This document shows positions 51,524-61,600 of a stretch of 64,000 nucleotides of DNA, one piece after another. Both the position numbers and the translations under genes were made by a program. Position 1 is the stretch's first letter. Each line of letters starts with the position of its first letter. This DNA comes from Bacillus sp. HNG. GTDB lineage: Bacteria > Bacillota > Bacilli > Bacillales > Bacillaceae_L. Under the pieces are notes generated by a model that was not told the DNA's origin, made no database searches, and worked only from the letters and a program-made list of their open reading frames with translations. The stretch is taken from assembly GCF_003400205.1 (NCBI RefSeq), contig NZ_QUQV01000016.1, positions 1-64,000 of the forward strand, read 5' to 3'.

Positions 51524-52135
51524 ATAATATGTATCTACAAACCACTCAGCCTCATTTATATTGTCTAAATATATTTGCCCATCGACTACTATGAGATGGT
51601 CTAAAAAGTTATGTGCATTTCTAAGTGAAATATGTCCATACTCATACATATCCCGTAGTGTATAATCAATTCGATCTGCACATAATTCAGGTGCTGGCTG
51701 TTCGAGTAACTTCCATTGAGACATATTGCTAAGCAGCTCATCATAATGGTAATCGTATTTAGCTAATATATGTGGGATTTCAGATTCTATAATCATCTCA
51801 TTGTAAATCTTTTCATGATAATCTTCGTTATTATTTTTAAAAACAAGATCAACCACGTGCGAAAAAGAAGTATGGGAAACGTCATGGAGCAATCCAGCTA
51901 TTTGTTCTTCAACAGAGCCCCCTAATTTTCTTATTAAAAGCATAACTCCAATAGAATGTTCGTACCTTGTTACATTCCATTTCTTATTAACTAAATAGCT
52001 AGCTCCACCTTGGTGAATGTATTTTAATCTTTGGACTACTGTGCTATTAATAAGTTCTTCAAGAACACTTTCGATGATAAATTCTCCATAAATTTTATCT
52101 GTTATTTTCAAACGAATCCCCTCTTTTAACTTCAC
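51503..52135 (-). pseudogene. HD-domain phosphohydrolase, truncated by the Tn3 element
   Basis: 210 aa. Metal ligands of the HD domain are H60 (RYEHSIG), H84-D85 (LLHDVSH) and H88, with a later D in ADRIDYTL. These proteins hydrolyse (d)NTPs or related phosphates. The frame runs into the transposon inverted repeat after ...DTYYKGLVTG, so the C-terminal part of the usual longer protein is missing. Activity of the shortened form is uncertain. Confidence 0.75.
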
Positions 52136-52140
52136 GCGCG

Positions 52141-52173
52141 TTCATAAAGAATTGCGCCCGTTAGCAGAATAAC
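52141..52173. repeat. GC-core palindromic repeat, copy F
   Basis: TTCATAAAGAATTGCGCCCG, then TTAGCAGAATAAC, between the HD gene start and the aminotransferase gene end. Confidence 0.6.
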
Positions 52174-52214
52174 AAAACAATCCTCAATTCAGGTTTGTTT
52201 GAGTAAATATTTGC

Positions 52215-53348
52215 TTAATCCCCATTTGTTAAGATTACAAGCTCATCTATTGCACATTTTATTTCATCTTTAATGTTATAGAAATGAGGGGCAATTCTTA
52301 TTACATCTTTTCTTGCAGAAACAATAATTTTTTTGTCTCTTAACATCGCTTCCACTTTTGATGCATTTTCAACATGAAAAGACATCAGACTCGTCCTATT
52401 ATCAGTAGATAATGGTCCAATGAGATGTAATCCTTTTTCTTGTCCATAATGTATGGTGAATTGGGTTAGCTCTTTTAAATGAGTTTCAATATTACTTATC
52501 CCAACCTCAAGTAGCAATTTTAGTGCCTCATAAGCCGCATAAATACTTATAAAAGAAGGTGTACCTGTTTCAAATCGACGAGCCCCCATTGCAAAAACAG
52601 GATTATAAATGTCAAATGAAGATGCTTGTTCTTGTCCAAGCCATCCAGTAACTCTTGGTTTTAATTGCTCTGCTAGTTCTTTTTTTATATACAAAAACGC
52701 CACGCCAGGAATTCCTAACATGTATTTACGAGTTCCCGTTGCTAATATATCAATCTCCATCTCTTTCACATCAATCGGAATATGTCCTGCTGATTGGTAA
52801 GCATCGACGAATAAAAGCGAGCCTTTTCTATGCACAATACCAGCAATCTCTCTAACGTTTTGCTTATATCCGTTGTAATAATTCACATGGGGAATACACG
52901 TAATAAGCGTATCAGTTGTTATTTCTTTTTCATATTGTTCCAGGGGTATTTCCCCATTAGAAGAACGAATTACGGAAATATTATCCTTAAAAGGTTCTTG
53001 TGCAAACCATATATGACCGACAGTTGGAAAATCTATATCCGTAAACATGATTTTATTTTTCTCTTGCTGATAAGGAAGGGAAGTTGCAATAGCAGAAATA
53101 GCATCAGAAACAGAACATAATACAGCAACCTCATCTGTTTCGGCTCCAATAAGTTCAGCAAATTTCACCCTAGTCTCATCCACTTTACTTATCGCTTCAT
53201 TCCAATTACTCCCTGACAGAAGTAGGCTATTATGATATTCCTCAATAGCTTTTGAAACAGACTTTGCCAATGCACCTTGGGAACAACTAGCTAGGTGTGT
53301 ATGAGTAGCTAATATAGGAAATAATGAGCGATAAAAATCATGGTTCAA
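52215..53348 (-). CDS. Class V aminotransferase (PLP-dependent)
   Basis: 377 aa. Active-site lysine lies in ATGTRKYMLGIPG near residue 207, preceded by LLFVDAYQSAGHIPID with the PLP-binding D and the H. The fold group includes cysteine desulfurases, kynureninases and EgtE-type lyases; no feature fixes the substrate. Its length and the sequence around the lysine favour a small selenocysteine-lyase/EgtE-like enzyme. Confidence 0.8.
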   Translation of the reverse strand: MNHDFYRSLFPILATHTHLASCSQGALAKSVSKAIEEYHNSLLLSGSNWNEAISKVDETRVKFAELIGAETDEVAVLCSVSDAISAIATSLPYQQEKNKIMFTDIDFPTVGHIWFAQEPFKDNISVIRSSNGEIPLEQYEKEITTDTLITCIPHVNYYNGYKQNVREIAGIVHRKGSLLFVDAYQSAGHIPIDVKEMEIDILATGTRKYMLGIPGVAFLYIKKELAEQLKPRVTGWLGQEQASSFDIYNPVFAMGARRFETGTPSFISIYAAYEALKLLLEVGISNIETHLKELTQFTIHYGQEKGLHLIGPLSTDNRTSLMSFHVENASKVEAMLRDKKIIVSARKDVIRIAPHFYNIKDEIKCAIDELVILTNGD

Positions 53349-53499
53349 TTCTATTCCTCCCTTTTCTTCACATCAAATAATTCTGTATGTAAATTTTAAA
53401 ATCCTTCTTCCACTATATGGCCCTTTAAAAGTTAAAGAGCACTATCCCTTTAATTCAAGGATTGTACCCTTTTCTTGAGTAGGAACATAAGAATAAAAG

Positions 53500-54267
53500 T
53501 TAACTATCAAAATATTTATAGAAGGATTGTGTCTGTGCTTTTATTCTACAACTATTTCTAAGAAATACTTTCTGCATTTTAATATTTTTTTCGTGTGTAC
53601 TTCCTATGTAATATTTAGCTCCCATTTTTTTTAAGATATATAATGATTGATAGTGGATAAGAACACTATGTCCTTTCCCTCTTTCTTCTGGTAAGATTCC
53701 AAAATAGAACAATCTACCTTCACTTAATGTACCTGGTTCAATGTGGGGGATAGAAATTCCAATAGGTTTATTACCTAAATAAATTACCTTGCAAGAATTT
53801 CTCCAATTGTCTCCTAATTCATTTTTTAGTGAATTTAAATGTTCTTCCATTGTGAGTGAAGAAGGTTCATTATCTGAACCAGCCATACATTGTTCCCAAT
53901 ATTTTTTAAAGTCATATTCAGTAAATATAGAATCTTCCAGAGAAATCCACTTATATTTTTGTGAATTTCCATTTATATCATGCAAATCTCTAAATACTTC
54001 CACTTTTGATGCATATGGTTTGAACCCTTGAGAAATCAACATTTCAGAAAAGCTTAAATAATGTTGAGATGTTCTATTTATAAGAGCGCTCAATCTTTTA
54101 ATACCTAGTTCTTCACCTATATTTATTAAACTCTTTATATCATTTTTAAATTTATCATTGTCATATTCTATTTCATCTTTCTCTTCAATTGCAATATAAT
54201 CTGGAAGACCATTTAAAAGTTTAAATGAATCCCTAAATGCATTTTCCATTTCCTTAACATAACTCAA
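53500..54267 (-). CDS. GNAT-family N-acetyltransferase
   Basis: 255 aa. The acetyl-CoA binding motif A is ERGKGHSVLIHYQSLYILKK (R-G-x-G-x-S type) near 200, preceded by strand GRLFYFGILPEE. The N-terminal half is an extra domain of about 110 residues. Substrate unknown. Upstream lies palindromic repeat G. Confidence 0.8.
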   Translation of the reverse strand: MSYVKEMENAFRDSFKLLNGLPDYIAIEEKDEIEYDNDKFKNDIKSLINIGEELGIKRLSALINRTSQHYLSFSEMLISQGFKPYASKVEVFRDLHDINGNSQKYKWISLEDSIFTEYDFKKYWEQCMAGSDNEPSSLTMEEHLNSLKNELGDNWRNSCKVIYLGNKPIGISIPHIEPGTLSEGRLFYFGILPEERGKGHSVLIHYQSLYILKKMGAKYYIGSTHEKNIKMQKVFLRNSCRIKAQTQSFYKYFDS

Positions 54268-54311
54268 ATTAAATCCCTCCTTCCTTTACAAGCATGGGCC
54301 AAAAGCACCCA

Positions 54312-54346
54312 CTTATCACACTCTTGCGCCCGATTGCTGAATATGG
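54312..54346. repeat. GC-core palindromic repeat, copy G
   Basis: CTTATCACACTCTTGCGCCC then GATTGCTGAATATGG, 45 bp upstream of the acetyltransferase start. Confidence 0.6.
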
Positions 54347-54431
54347 AAAATGTGTAAAAGCTACAAATAATTCAAGTGAAATAAAAACGTCTGAAGAATT
54401 ATATTCAACGAAAACGAGATTAAATTACCTT

Positions 54432-54634
54432 TTATCTAACTGTAGGGGCGCCTGTAGGACCCTCATTATGTTTTAAAAGTCTATTTCGAATTTCCTTGGT
54501 TAGTGGAACTGTCTTTCTTTGTTTAAAATCAAAACTAGCCAATACGGCTTTTCCTCGTGCAATCCAATTTTGATGCTCATCCTGTATGGCATGTTTATCA
54601 AAGGTTGTATAAAAACGAAACAGATGATATACTT
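54432..54634 (-). pseudogene. Acyl-CoA thioesterase-like remnant
   Basis: An open minus-strand frame without start codon encodes RFYTTFDKHAIQDEHQNWIA and then VLASFDFKQRKTVPLTKEI. The pattern resembles the C-terminal half of 4HBT-type (YneP/YbgC-like) thioesterases. The N-terminal half is absent, so this is a fragment. Confidence 0.4.
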
Positions 54635-54750
54635 TTCACAGTGGTATTTGGTATTCCAGATACCACGATTCTTTTCCCTTTTCTTAGATTATTAACAATA
54701 CTGATAATCCCTTAAGATCTAACTACTATTATGATAAAGGATGACAATTG

Positions 54751-55398
54751 ATGAGCTTCTTAAAGGTGGAACAACCCCAATTATTTAAAGATCATGCGTA
54801 TAAAGAAATTAAGAAGGGCATTATTCAACACGAAGTCGAACCTGGATCCATGGTAAATGAACGTTCACTTAGTGAAAGCCTTGGAATTAGCCGTACCCCC
54901 TTAAAATTAGCTTTGCAACAGCTAGAATTAGAAGGGTGGATTAAATCTGTACCTAGAAAAGGAATTTTTATCAAAACCATTAATAGACGAGATGTTGATG
55001 ACATTTTCCAACTGCGAAAGGCTAATGAAATATTGGTCATCGAACTACTAATTCCTCTTCTTGATAACGAAGCAATTTATAAGATTGAGAAGATGGATAA
55101 ACAACTATCTGTCAACAAGGAAGACCCTTTAAAGTTTGTGTACTATGATTCTTCCTTTCACTTGTTTTTAGCGGAGTTAAGTCAAAATATTCGGCTGTAT
55201 CAATTAATTCAAAATCTCACCGACCATTTTAATTGGTATAGATTCGCTGCATTAAAGGCCGGAAAAAGCTTGGATGAGATTTATTACGAACATACATTAA
55301 TTATTGAGGGCCTAAAAGCAAGGAATGTACGCCAAACAACGGATGCTGTTTTGAACCATATTGATAACGCATATAACACAATAATCGCAAATCTTTAG
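54751..55398 (+). CDS. GntR-family (FadR/FCD) transcriptional regulator
   Basis: 215 aa. GntR winged helix at 15-75 (AYKEIKKGIIQHEVEPGSMV, SLGISRTPLKLALQQLELEG) and an FCD-type helical ligand domain (FVYYDSSFHLFLAELSQNI, with H and D ligands). ATG 54751 and TTG 54748 both follow AAAGGATG. It precedes the CidA/CidB-like genes on the same strand and likely regulates them. Confidence 0.85.
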   Translation: MSFLKVEQPQLFKDHAYKEIKKGIIQHEVEPGSMVNERSLSESLGISRTPLKLALQQLELEGWIKSVPRKGIFIKTINRRDVDDIFQLRKANEILVIELLIPLLDNEAIYKIEKMDKQLSVNKEDPLKFVYYDSSFHLFLAELSQNIRLYQLIQNLTDHFNWYRFAALKAGKSLDEIYYEHTLIIEGLKARNVRQTTDAVLNHIDNAYNTIIANL

Positions 55399-55467
55399 GA
55401 GTGACAGGAAAGGACGAAATTTTTTAAGAAAGAAGGGAAGTTGTTTCCAGAAGAGGAACAACACAAC

Positions 55468-55845
55468 ATGAAAACTCTCATCATTTTTTTACAAATTTGT
55501 ATTTTATATATCTTTACCTACATTGGAACAGTTATTCATAACTTTTTCCACCTAGTTATTCCGGGTAGTATCATAGGACTCTTATTACTTTTTATTTGTT
55601 TATGTTTCAAGATAGTTCCATTAAAATGGATTGAAAATGGAGCAGGTTTTTTACTAAGTTTATTAATGTTATTTTTCATTCCAACAACAGTTGGTGTCAT
55701 GAACTATCCTTCGTTACTTTCTATTCATGGTGCATTGCTCGTTTTAGCCGTTCTATTAAGTACCATCATTTCCATTACGATCGCAGGAACGGCAGGTCAA
55801 TTTTTTGAGAAAAAGGCACAAAAAAGAAAGGATGATAAAGAATGA
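55468..55845 (+). CDS. CidA/LrgA-family holin-like protein
   Basis: 125 aa from ATG 55468, chosen because MKTLIIFLQICILYIFTYIG is the family's usual start and GAGGAA lies 10 bases upstream. Four membrane helices; conserved PGSIIGLLLL. With CidB it affects murein hydrolase activity, cell death and pyruvate transport. Its stop overlaps the cidB-type start by 4 bases. Confidence 0.85.
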   Translation: MKTLIIFLQICILYIFTYIGTVIHNFFHLVIPGSIIGLLLLFICLCFKIVPLKWIENGAGFLLSLLMLFFIPTTVGVMNYPSLLSIHGALLVLAVLLSTIISITIAGTAGQFFEKKAQKRKDDKE

Positions 55846-56534
55846 AGCAAGTTCCACTCGCATTCTGTATGATTTTATTAACCGTCATAACTTATCTTGC
55901 GATGACTAGAATTTATAAACGGTATTCTTACCCATTTTTAACTCCTGTTTTAACAGCGACTACTATTATTATCATGATCCTGTTAGTGTTTCATATTCCA
56001 TATAAAAGCTATATGATTGGGGGGCAGTGGATTAGTTCCCTTTTAGGTCCTTCAGTTGTAGCACTTGCTTACCCTTTGTATAAACAACGTCATTTTTTAA
56101 TTAATCGCTTATTCCCTATATTAGGAGGGGTTTTTGTTGGTGCCAGTTCCGGAATGGTCAGTGTTGGCCTCCTAGCAAAAATCTTCGGGGTCAATCATTC
56201 ATTAATTCTTTCCATTATCCCAAAATCTCTTACCACTCCTGTCGCAATTGAAGTAGCTAGAGGATTGGGCGGAAATGCCTCAATGGCAATTGTCGGTGTT
56301 ATGATTGCAGGAATCTTTGGTGTAATAGTTGCTCCTACTATTTTTAAATTGATGAGAGTGCATAGCCCCATTGGCAGAGGTATCGCTCTTGGCAGTGCAT
56401 CACATGCCATAGGGACTTCTAAAGCAGCTGAATATAGTGAACTAACCTTTTCGATGAGTTCTGTTACAATGGCAATATGTGCAATCATTGGCTCCTTTCT
56501 AGGACCAATCATTGTATGGCTATTTCACATTTGA
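55842..56534 (+). CDS. CidB/LrgB-family membrane protein
   Basis: 230 aa, about six to seven hydrophobic helices. Family blocks: LGPSVVALAYPLYKQ near 69, PKSLTTPVAIEVA near 128, and GSASHAIGTSKAAEYSE near 185. Partner of the CidA-like protein encoded by the overlapping gene. Ends in a terminator. Confidence 0.9.
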   Translation: MKQVPLAFCMILLTVITYLAMTRIYKRYSYPFLTPVLTATTIIIMILLVFHIPYKSYMIGGQWISSLLGPSVVALAYPLYKQRHFLINRLFPILGGVFVGASSGMVSVGLLAKIFGVNHSLILSIIPKSLTTPVAIEVARGLGGNASMAIVGVMIAGIFGVIVAPTIFKLMRVHSPIGRGIALGSASHAIGTSKAAEYSELTFSMSSVTMAICAIIGSFLGPIIVWLFHI

Positions 56535-56602
56535 GAAGCCTCCTCACGAATAAGAAATAGTTTACGTATACATGTAGGAATCCAATCACACAACTAATGA
56601 GA

Positions 56603-56640
56603 AGTCTAATTTCCTTAATTTATTCTTTGGAAATTGGACT
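56603..56640 (+). terminator. Terminator after cidB-like gene
   Basis: AGTCTAATTTCC / GGAAATTGGACT followed by TTTTTA, about 68 bp after the stop. Confidence 0.75.
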
Positions 56641-56831
56641 TTTTATCTAAAAAAAATATACTCACCTAATCGCTACCACTGAAAGCCCTTTTTTGGAATA
56701 GAACTTAATTCCTTTTGGTAACCACTCTATAATTCCTTTTGTAAAAATCTCATTTACTTATGGTACGATTCACCTTGTTTAATATTACAAATGTATAAAA
56801 ACACAATTACTCCATCCTTTTATTCATACAG

Positions 56832-57744
56832 ATAGGTAAGGGTTTGAAGTTATCGCTCCCTTTTCCCCCCGTCCACACCGTACATGAGACTTTCACCTCA
56901 TACGGCGTTCCAACTAATCCAATTCGATTTAGTCATCAACACTTCTGAAATCGCAACGTCTTCCGTGTCTCAATTCTTCCGTTTCAATAAGTCGGTGCCT
57001 CCCATGGGAGGTAAACCTCTTTTAGTCTTACGAGAACCTTATTAACCGATAAAGATTTGCCTTGCATGATTAATTGAATCTTCATTAGTCTAGTGGCTAT
57101 CCCTTCGGGTTGATTAGACCTTTTATCGGTACTGTGCCACCACTTTCACTGATATAAAGTTAAGTTATACAATAACTATTCTCATTATTGCTTTCCTTAT
57201 CAACGCTTCATAGAAAGTAAGTCCTCCACGTTATCAGCTTACAACGTTGAATTATATCTATTATAGAATGAACTTAGGTGCTTCCTGTAAGCCTGTTAGC
57301 CGTTCATATGCCTGTAACACATCATGGACTTTCATAATTGTCATTCTTACTCATCCACTGCTAACCTCACATTAGGTGATATACACATTTCTATGTATTG
57401 CCAGTCTAGACCCGTACATTCAGAAGTTCGTCAGCTTAACCTTTTTACTTTAGGTTCTTTTGCATTCTCACCATATTCATTCAACTCAAGCATCATGATT
57501 TACACCACCCCCTCGGGTAGGCTTTCGTCAGCCGAACTGTTACGGTAAATTCTCACGCCTTTTCGCCGAGCTTATAACACTATTATTCTTACTAATTCAA
57601 GTGCTATTCGACTAAGAGAGAACCCTTAAGGGCGTTACCCCACCATTTGATTCTTCGATACAATCCTTCAGTTCCGGAAGGAACTGTCTAACCTTTACCT
57701 GGGTAATGTGACCATTCCCAATTTAAGCTAGAAACATTTCGCAC
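56832..57744 (-). mobile_element. ORF-less group II intron
   Basis: On the minus strand it starts GTGCGAAATG (57744) and near the 3' end has a clear domain V: GCCGTATGAGG-TGAAAGT-CTCATGTACGGT (56876-56907), followed by a domain VI-like stem (GGGAGCGATAACTTCAAACC) and end CCTAT. The length, about 910 bp, leaves no reverse-transcriptase gene, and no RT-like frame was found. Splicing would then need a protein in trans. The exons form the palindromic repeat H. The exact 3' end could differ by a base or two. Confidence 0.8.
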
Positions 57745-57771
57745 AACAATCTGGCCCGTTTGTTCAGTAAG
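57745..57771. repeat. GC-core palindromic repeat, copy H, split by the intron
   Basis: AACAATCTGGCCCGTTTGTT plus CAGTAAG. The missing arm (…TTATTCATAC on the plus strand) is found on the other side of the intron at about 56815-56830. Confidence 0.6.
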
Positions 57772-57902
57772 CACAGTTTAATTAATCTGTATAAATATTG
57801 ATGCCTATACAGTTTCTCTCTGAAAAAACATTCATAATTATTAATAAACATAATGCCGAAAAATAAATCGATTAAATGCCAGAAAAAGAAGAGATAGCTA
57901 AA

Positions 57903-58487
57903 TCAAGCTTTTCTAATTAGTCCACGTTTTTCGATTTCACGATATAACGTTGATTTTGTTACAGTCGTTTTTTTCTCGATCTGCTTGATCGTGTACTCAC
58001 CCGTTTTCCAAAGATCAATTGCATGATCTACTAAATCCTTGTTTTTTCCTTTACGCCCAAACTTTACCCCATTTTCCCTCGCTCTGATCTTACCTGCCAT
58101 CGTCCGTTCACTAATGAAATTACGTTCCATTTCCGCAAACAACCCCAACAGCGTGACCATTGCTTTGGTCATGATATCGTTGCTCCGGCGTGTGTCGATC
58201 CCGTCAGCTAAGCATACTAGATGAATGCCCCTCTCAGTAAATGATTCGTAGGTTTTCAACACGTCAGAGATGGATCGCCCCATTCGATCCAATTTGTAAC
58301 CAACCACCGTATCACCGGGTTGCACCACTTCAAGTAGCTGCTTAAATTCTGTACGGTCATTTACATTCTTACCTGATATCTTTTCACAAAATAACTCATC
58401 GACCCCATATCGTTGTAATTCTTCGATCTGTATTTCTAAATCTTGATGTGCAGCTGACACGCGAGCATATCCATAAACATTCCCCAT
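57903..58487 (-). CDS. Serine resolvase/invertase (TnpR-type)
   Basis: 194 aa. Catalytic start YGYARVSAAHQD, then YKLDRMGRSISDVL and AEMERNFISERTMAGKIRAR, and a C-terminal HTH (KQIEKKTTVTKSTLYREIEK). Standard Tn3-resolvase length. Divergent from the large transposase gene 58672-61758, with the inverted repeats of a res site in between. Confidence 0.9.
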   Translation of the reverse strand: MGNVYGYARVSAAHQDLEIQIEELQRYGVDELFCEKISGKNVNDRTEFKQLLEVVQPGDTVVGYKLDRMGRSISDVLKTYESFTERGIHLVCLADGIDTRRSNDIMTKAMVTLLGLFAEMERNFISERTMAGKIRARENGVKFGRKGKNKDLVDHAIDLWKTGEYTIKQIEKKTTVTKSTLYREIEKRGLIRKA

Positions 58488-58533
58488 CTTTCTACCCCTT
58501 TTCTGTGTCTTTTCTCTTGATTATAACCTTATA

Positions 58534-58615
58534 TTTAGGGAGAATAAATAGGGAATGATCTAAGCTAGGAAAATCGGGGTGCCTGCACGGTTCCCTAAAA
58601 TCCTGAGTTTAGGGA
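58534..58615. other. Probable res site of the second Tn3 element
   Basis: TTTAGGGA occurs at 58534 and 58608 and inverted (TCCCTAAA) at 58592; ATAGGGAA at 58549 is related. The 185-bp divergent region between resolvase and transposase is the usual res position. GGGGTGCCTGCACGG at 58576 resembles a Tn3 end but has no matching partner. Confidence 0.5.
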
Positions 58616-58671
58616 GTGAAGCGAGCTATATGTGCTAATAATCATAGATCTCTGTCACAGAAAGGACGAAT

Positions 58672-61600
58672 ATGGATACTGAAAAAAACACAACGAACCA
58701 AAAGCGTTTGAGAATTCTTGATGAGGATGAAATAAAAATTATTTATAATATACCGAACTTCACCTATGAAGATCGCTGTCATTATTTTTCTCTCACACAA
58801 CCAGAGAAGGAGTTGCTAGATACATTACGCTCTGTAAAATCTAAAGCTTACTTTATCCTACAACTCGGCTATTTTAAAGCTAAACGCTTATTTTTTATCT
58901 TTGACCTCCACGAAGTAGAGGGGGATTTACGACATGTTTTGAAGGAACATTTCACCGGTAGCAAAATCACTGATCTAAGTTCCATTGGTAAGGTTACTAA
59001 GCTCAAACAACAACACTTGATTCTTGAACTGTTCAACTATCAAAGTTGTGATGCTGAAAAACGGCGACTGATAGAGAAGAAGGCTCGTAAGTCGGCCACA
59101 TTTTGTAGTAAGCCCATTTATATCTTCCGTGAAATTATGAATTATTTATCCGAGCAACGGATTATTGTCCCTGGTTACAGCTTTATGCAAAAAACGATAG
59201 GGAAAGCCATTACCTACGAACAAAACCGTTTAGTTACAATGTTGCAAAATCATCTGAGTCCACCCACTATCAAAGCATTGAAACGATTATTAGAAGATTC
59301 TTCGGGTCTATATGAAATCACCCGACTGAAACACGAACCAAAAGATTTTAGTACCACTGAAATTAAGCATGAGATGGATCGAGGAAAGCAAATACAAAGC
59401 TTATATCAACTCGCTCAAAAATTGCTACCCAAGTTTGCCATCTCTAACGAGAGTATCAAATACTATGCTTCCTTGGTAGATTATTACTCTGTTTATAAAC
59501 TTAAACGATTAAATGAATGGATCGGTTACTTGTATTTATTATGTTTTGTTTCCCATCGCTATCAACGGATGCATGACAATCTGATCCATACTTTTACATA
59601 TCGAGTAAGACGCTACATGGATGAAGCGAAATCGGCAGGAAAGGAACGAGTATACGAATCTCATCTAGAAAGCAGCCAAAACATAAAGAAAGCAGGAGAA
59701 GTACTTTACATATTCACTGATAATCAAATTCCTGCAAATGCTACTTTTCAGGAGATTCAGGATCGAGCCTTTGCCATCTTGGAACGTCCAAAATTAGAAG
59801 CCATCGCTGATCAAATTGTTACCAATACCAAATTGGATGAAGTTGCTTTCCGATGGGAACACATTGATCAGCTATCTCGTCAATTTAAACGATCCCTGCG
59901 CCCCATATTTTTGATGATTGATTTCTTAGCCGCCTCTGCTCATGATCCACTGATTGAAGCAGTCCATTTTATGAAACAAGCTTTCATGAAGAATAAACCA
60001 TTAGGAAAGTATCCTTCCGATGCATTCCCTCAACAATTCATCCCAGACGGGATGAAGCGATACATCTATCAACCAAATTCTTCAGGGCAAAAAGTGCTGC
60101 AGGCTGATCGTTATGAATTTTTCGTCTATCAACTTTTACGAAATGGTTTAGAAGCAGGGGATATTTTTTGTCGGGATAGTATCCGATTTCGCAGTTTTGA
60201 GGATGATCTCATTAGCGATCTAGAGTGGAAACAGAAAGAGAATTTACTTGCTGATATCGGTCTAACTATTTTCAATCAACCGATTCAAGACCATTTAGCA
60301 GAGCTTGAGAAGGAACTCGAAACTCGTATTATAAAGGTGAACCAGCATATTGCATCTGGGGAAAATAAATCTATTCAGATCAAAAGACGTGGCTCGCATA
60401 GTCGCTGGACACTCCCATATGTTCGTGGTAGTGAATCGATGAATCATCCCTTCTTTGAGACGGTAAAGCCCGTTGAGATTAGAAATGTTTTGCATTATGT
60501 GAATCAACGCTGTCAGTTTCTTGAAGCATTTGAACATATCTTAGGTCGTTATGCAAAACAAACCCGGGAAGATCGAATCCTTGTAGCATGCCTAATCGCT
60601 TGGGGAACCAATATGGGATTGGGGAGAATGGGTGACATTTCTGATATTAATCACTCCACTCTTATTTCCGCATCGGATAACTTTATTCGGTTAGAAACGT
60701 TAAAAGAAGCAAATGATCGGGTCAGTAATGCCACAGCTAAATTATCCATCTTTCAACATTACAATATTGACGAAGTCATTCATTCCAGTAGCGATGGACG
60801 AAAAGCTGAAACAGGTATCAGTACGATTAATGCCCGTCATTCCCCTAAATACTTCGGGCTGAAAAAAGGGATTGTTTCTTACACGATGGTGGCGAACCAT
60901 ATTCCTGTAAATGCTCGAATCATTGGAGCTAATGAACATGAAAGCCATTATGTATTTGACATTCTTAACAACAACACCACAGATGTTCAACCAGATGTGC
61001 ATTCCACAGATACGCACGGAACGAATGAAGTAAACTTTGCCATTCTCCATTTTTTCGGTTATCAGTTTGCACCTCGTTACAAGGATATCCATGATAAAGT
61101 CAGCAAATCCCTTTATGGATTCAAACATCCCAGTCAATATGATGATGTGCTGATCAAACCTGTTCGAAAGATCAACATTAACCTGATTATGGAAGAGTGG
61201 GAAAATATTCAGCGTATCATGTTATCGCTTGCCCTTAAAACCACTACACAAAACATCATTGTCAGAAAATTGAGTTCTTATGCTCGGAAAAACAAAACCA
61301 AGCGTGCTTTGTGGGAGTATGACAACATCATTAAGAGTCTATATTTCTTGAATTATATCGATTCCCCGCCTTTACGTCGTAATGTACAAAAGGCATTGAA
61401 TCGAGGTGAAAGCTATCATCAATTATGCAAAGCAGTATCCTATGCTAATTTTGGTAAGCTGCGTTTTAAAACTGAACAAGACCAACAAATATGGGGAGAA
61501 TGCAGTCGTCTTATCGCTAATTGCATTATTTATTACAATGCCAGCATTTTGTCTAATATGCTGACTTACAGGGAAGAAAATGGACAAGATTCAGACATGT

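Noticed and set aside
57324-57548. 74-codon ORF inside the group II intron
   Set aside because: It lies on the strand opposite to the intron RNA and resembles no reverse transcriptase; it is a shadow of structured RNA sequence.
47978-57771. Classical integron
   Set aside because: No IntI-type integrase or attI is present; the tyrosine recombinase at 25705-26673 lacks visible IntI features and is far away.
58576-58613. GGGGTGCCTGCACGG as left inverted repeat of the second Tn3 element
   Set aside because: It shares only GGGGT and a few later bases with the clear right repeat, so it does not qualify as its partner.
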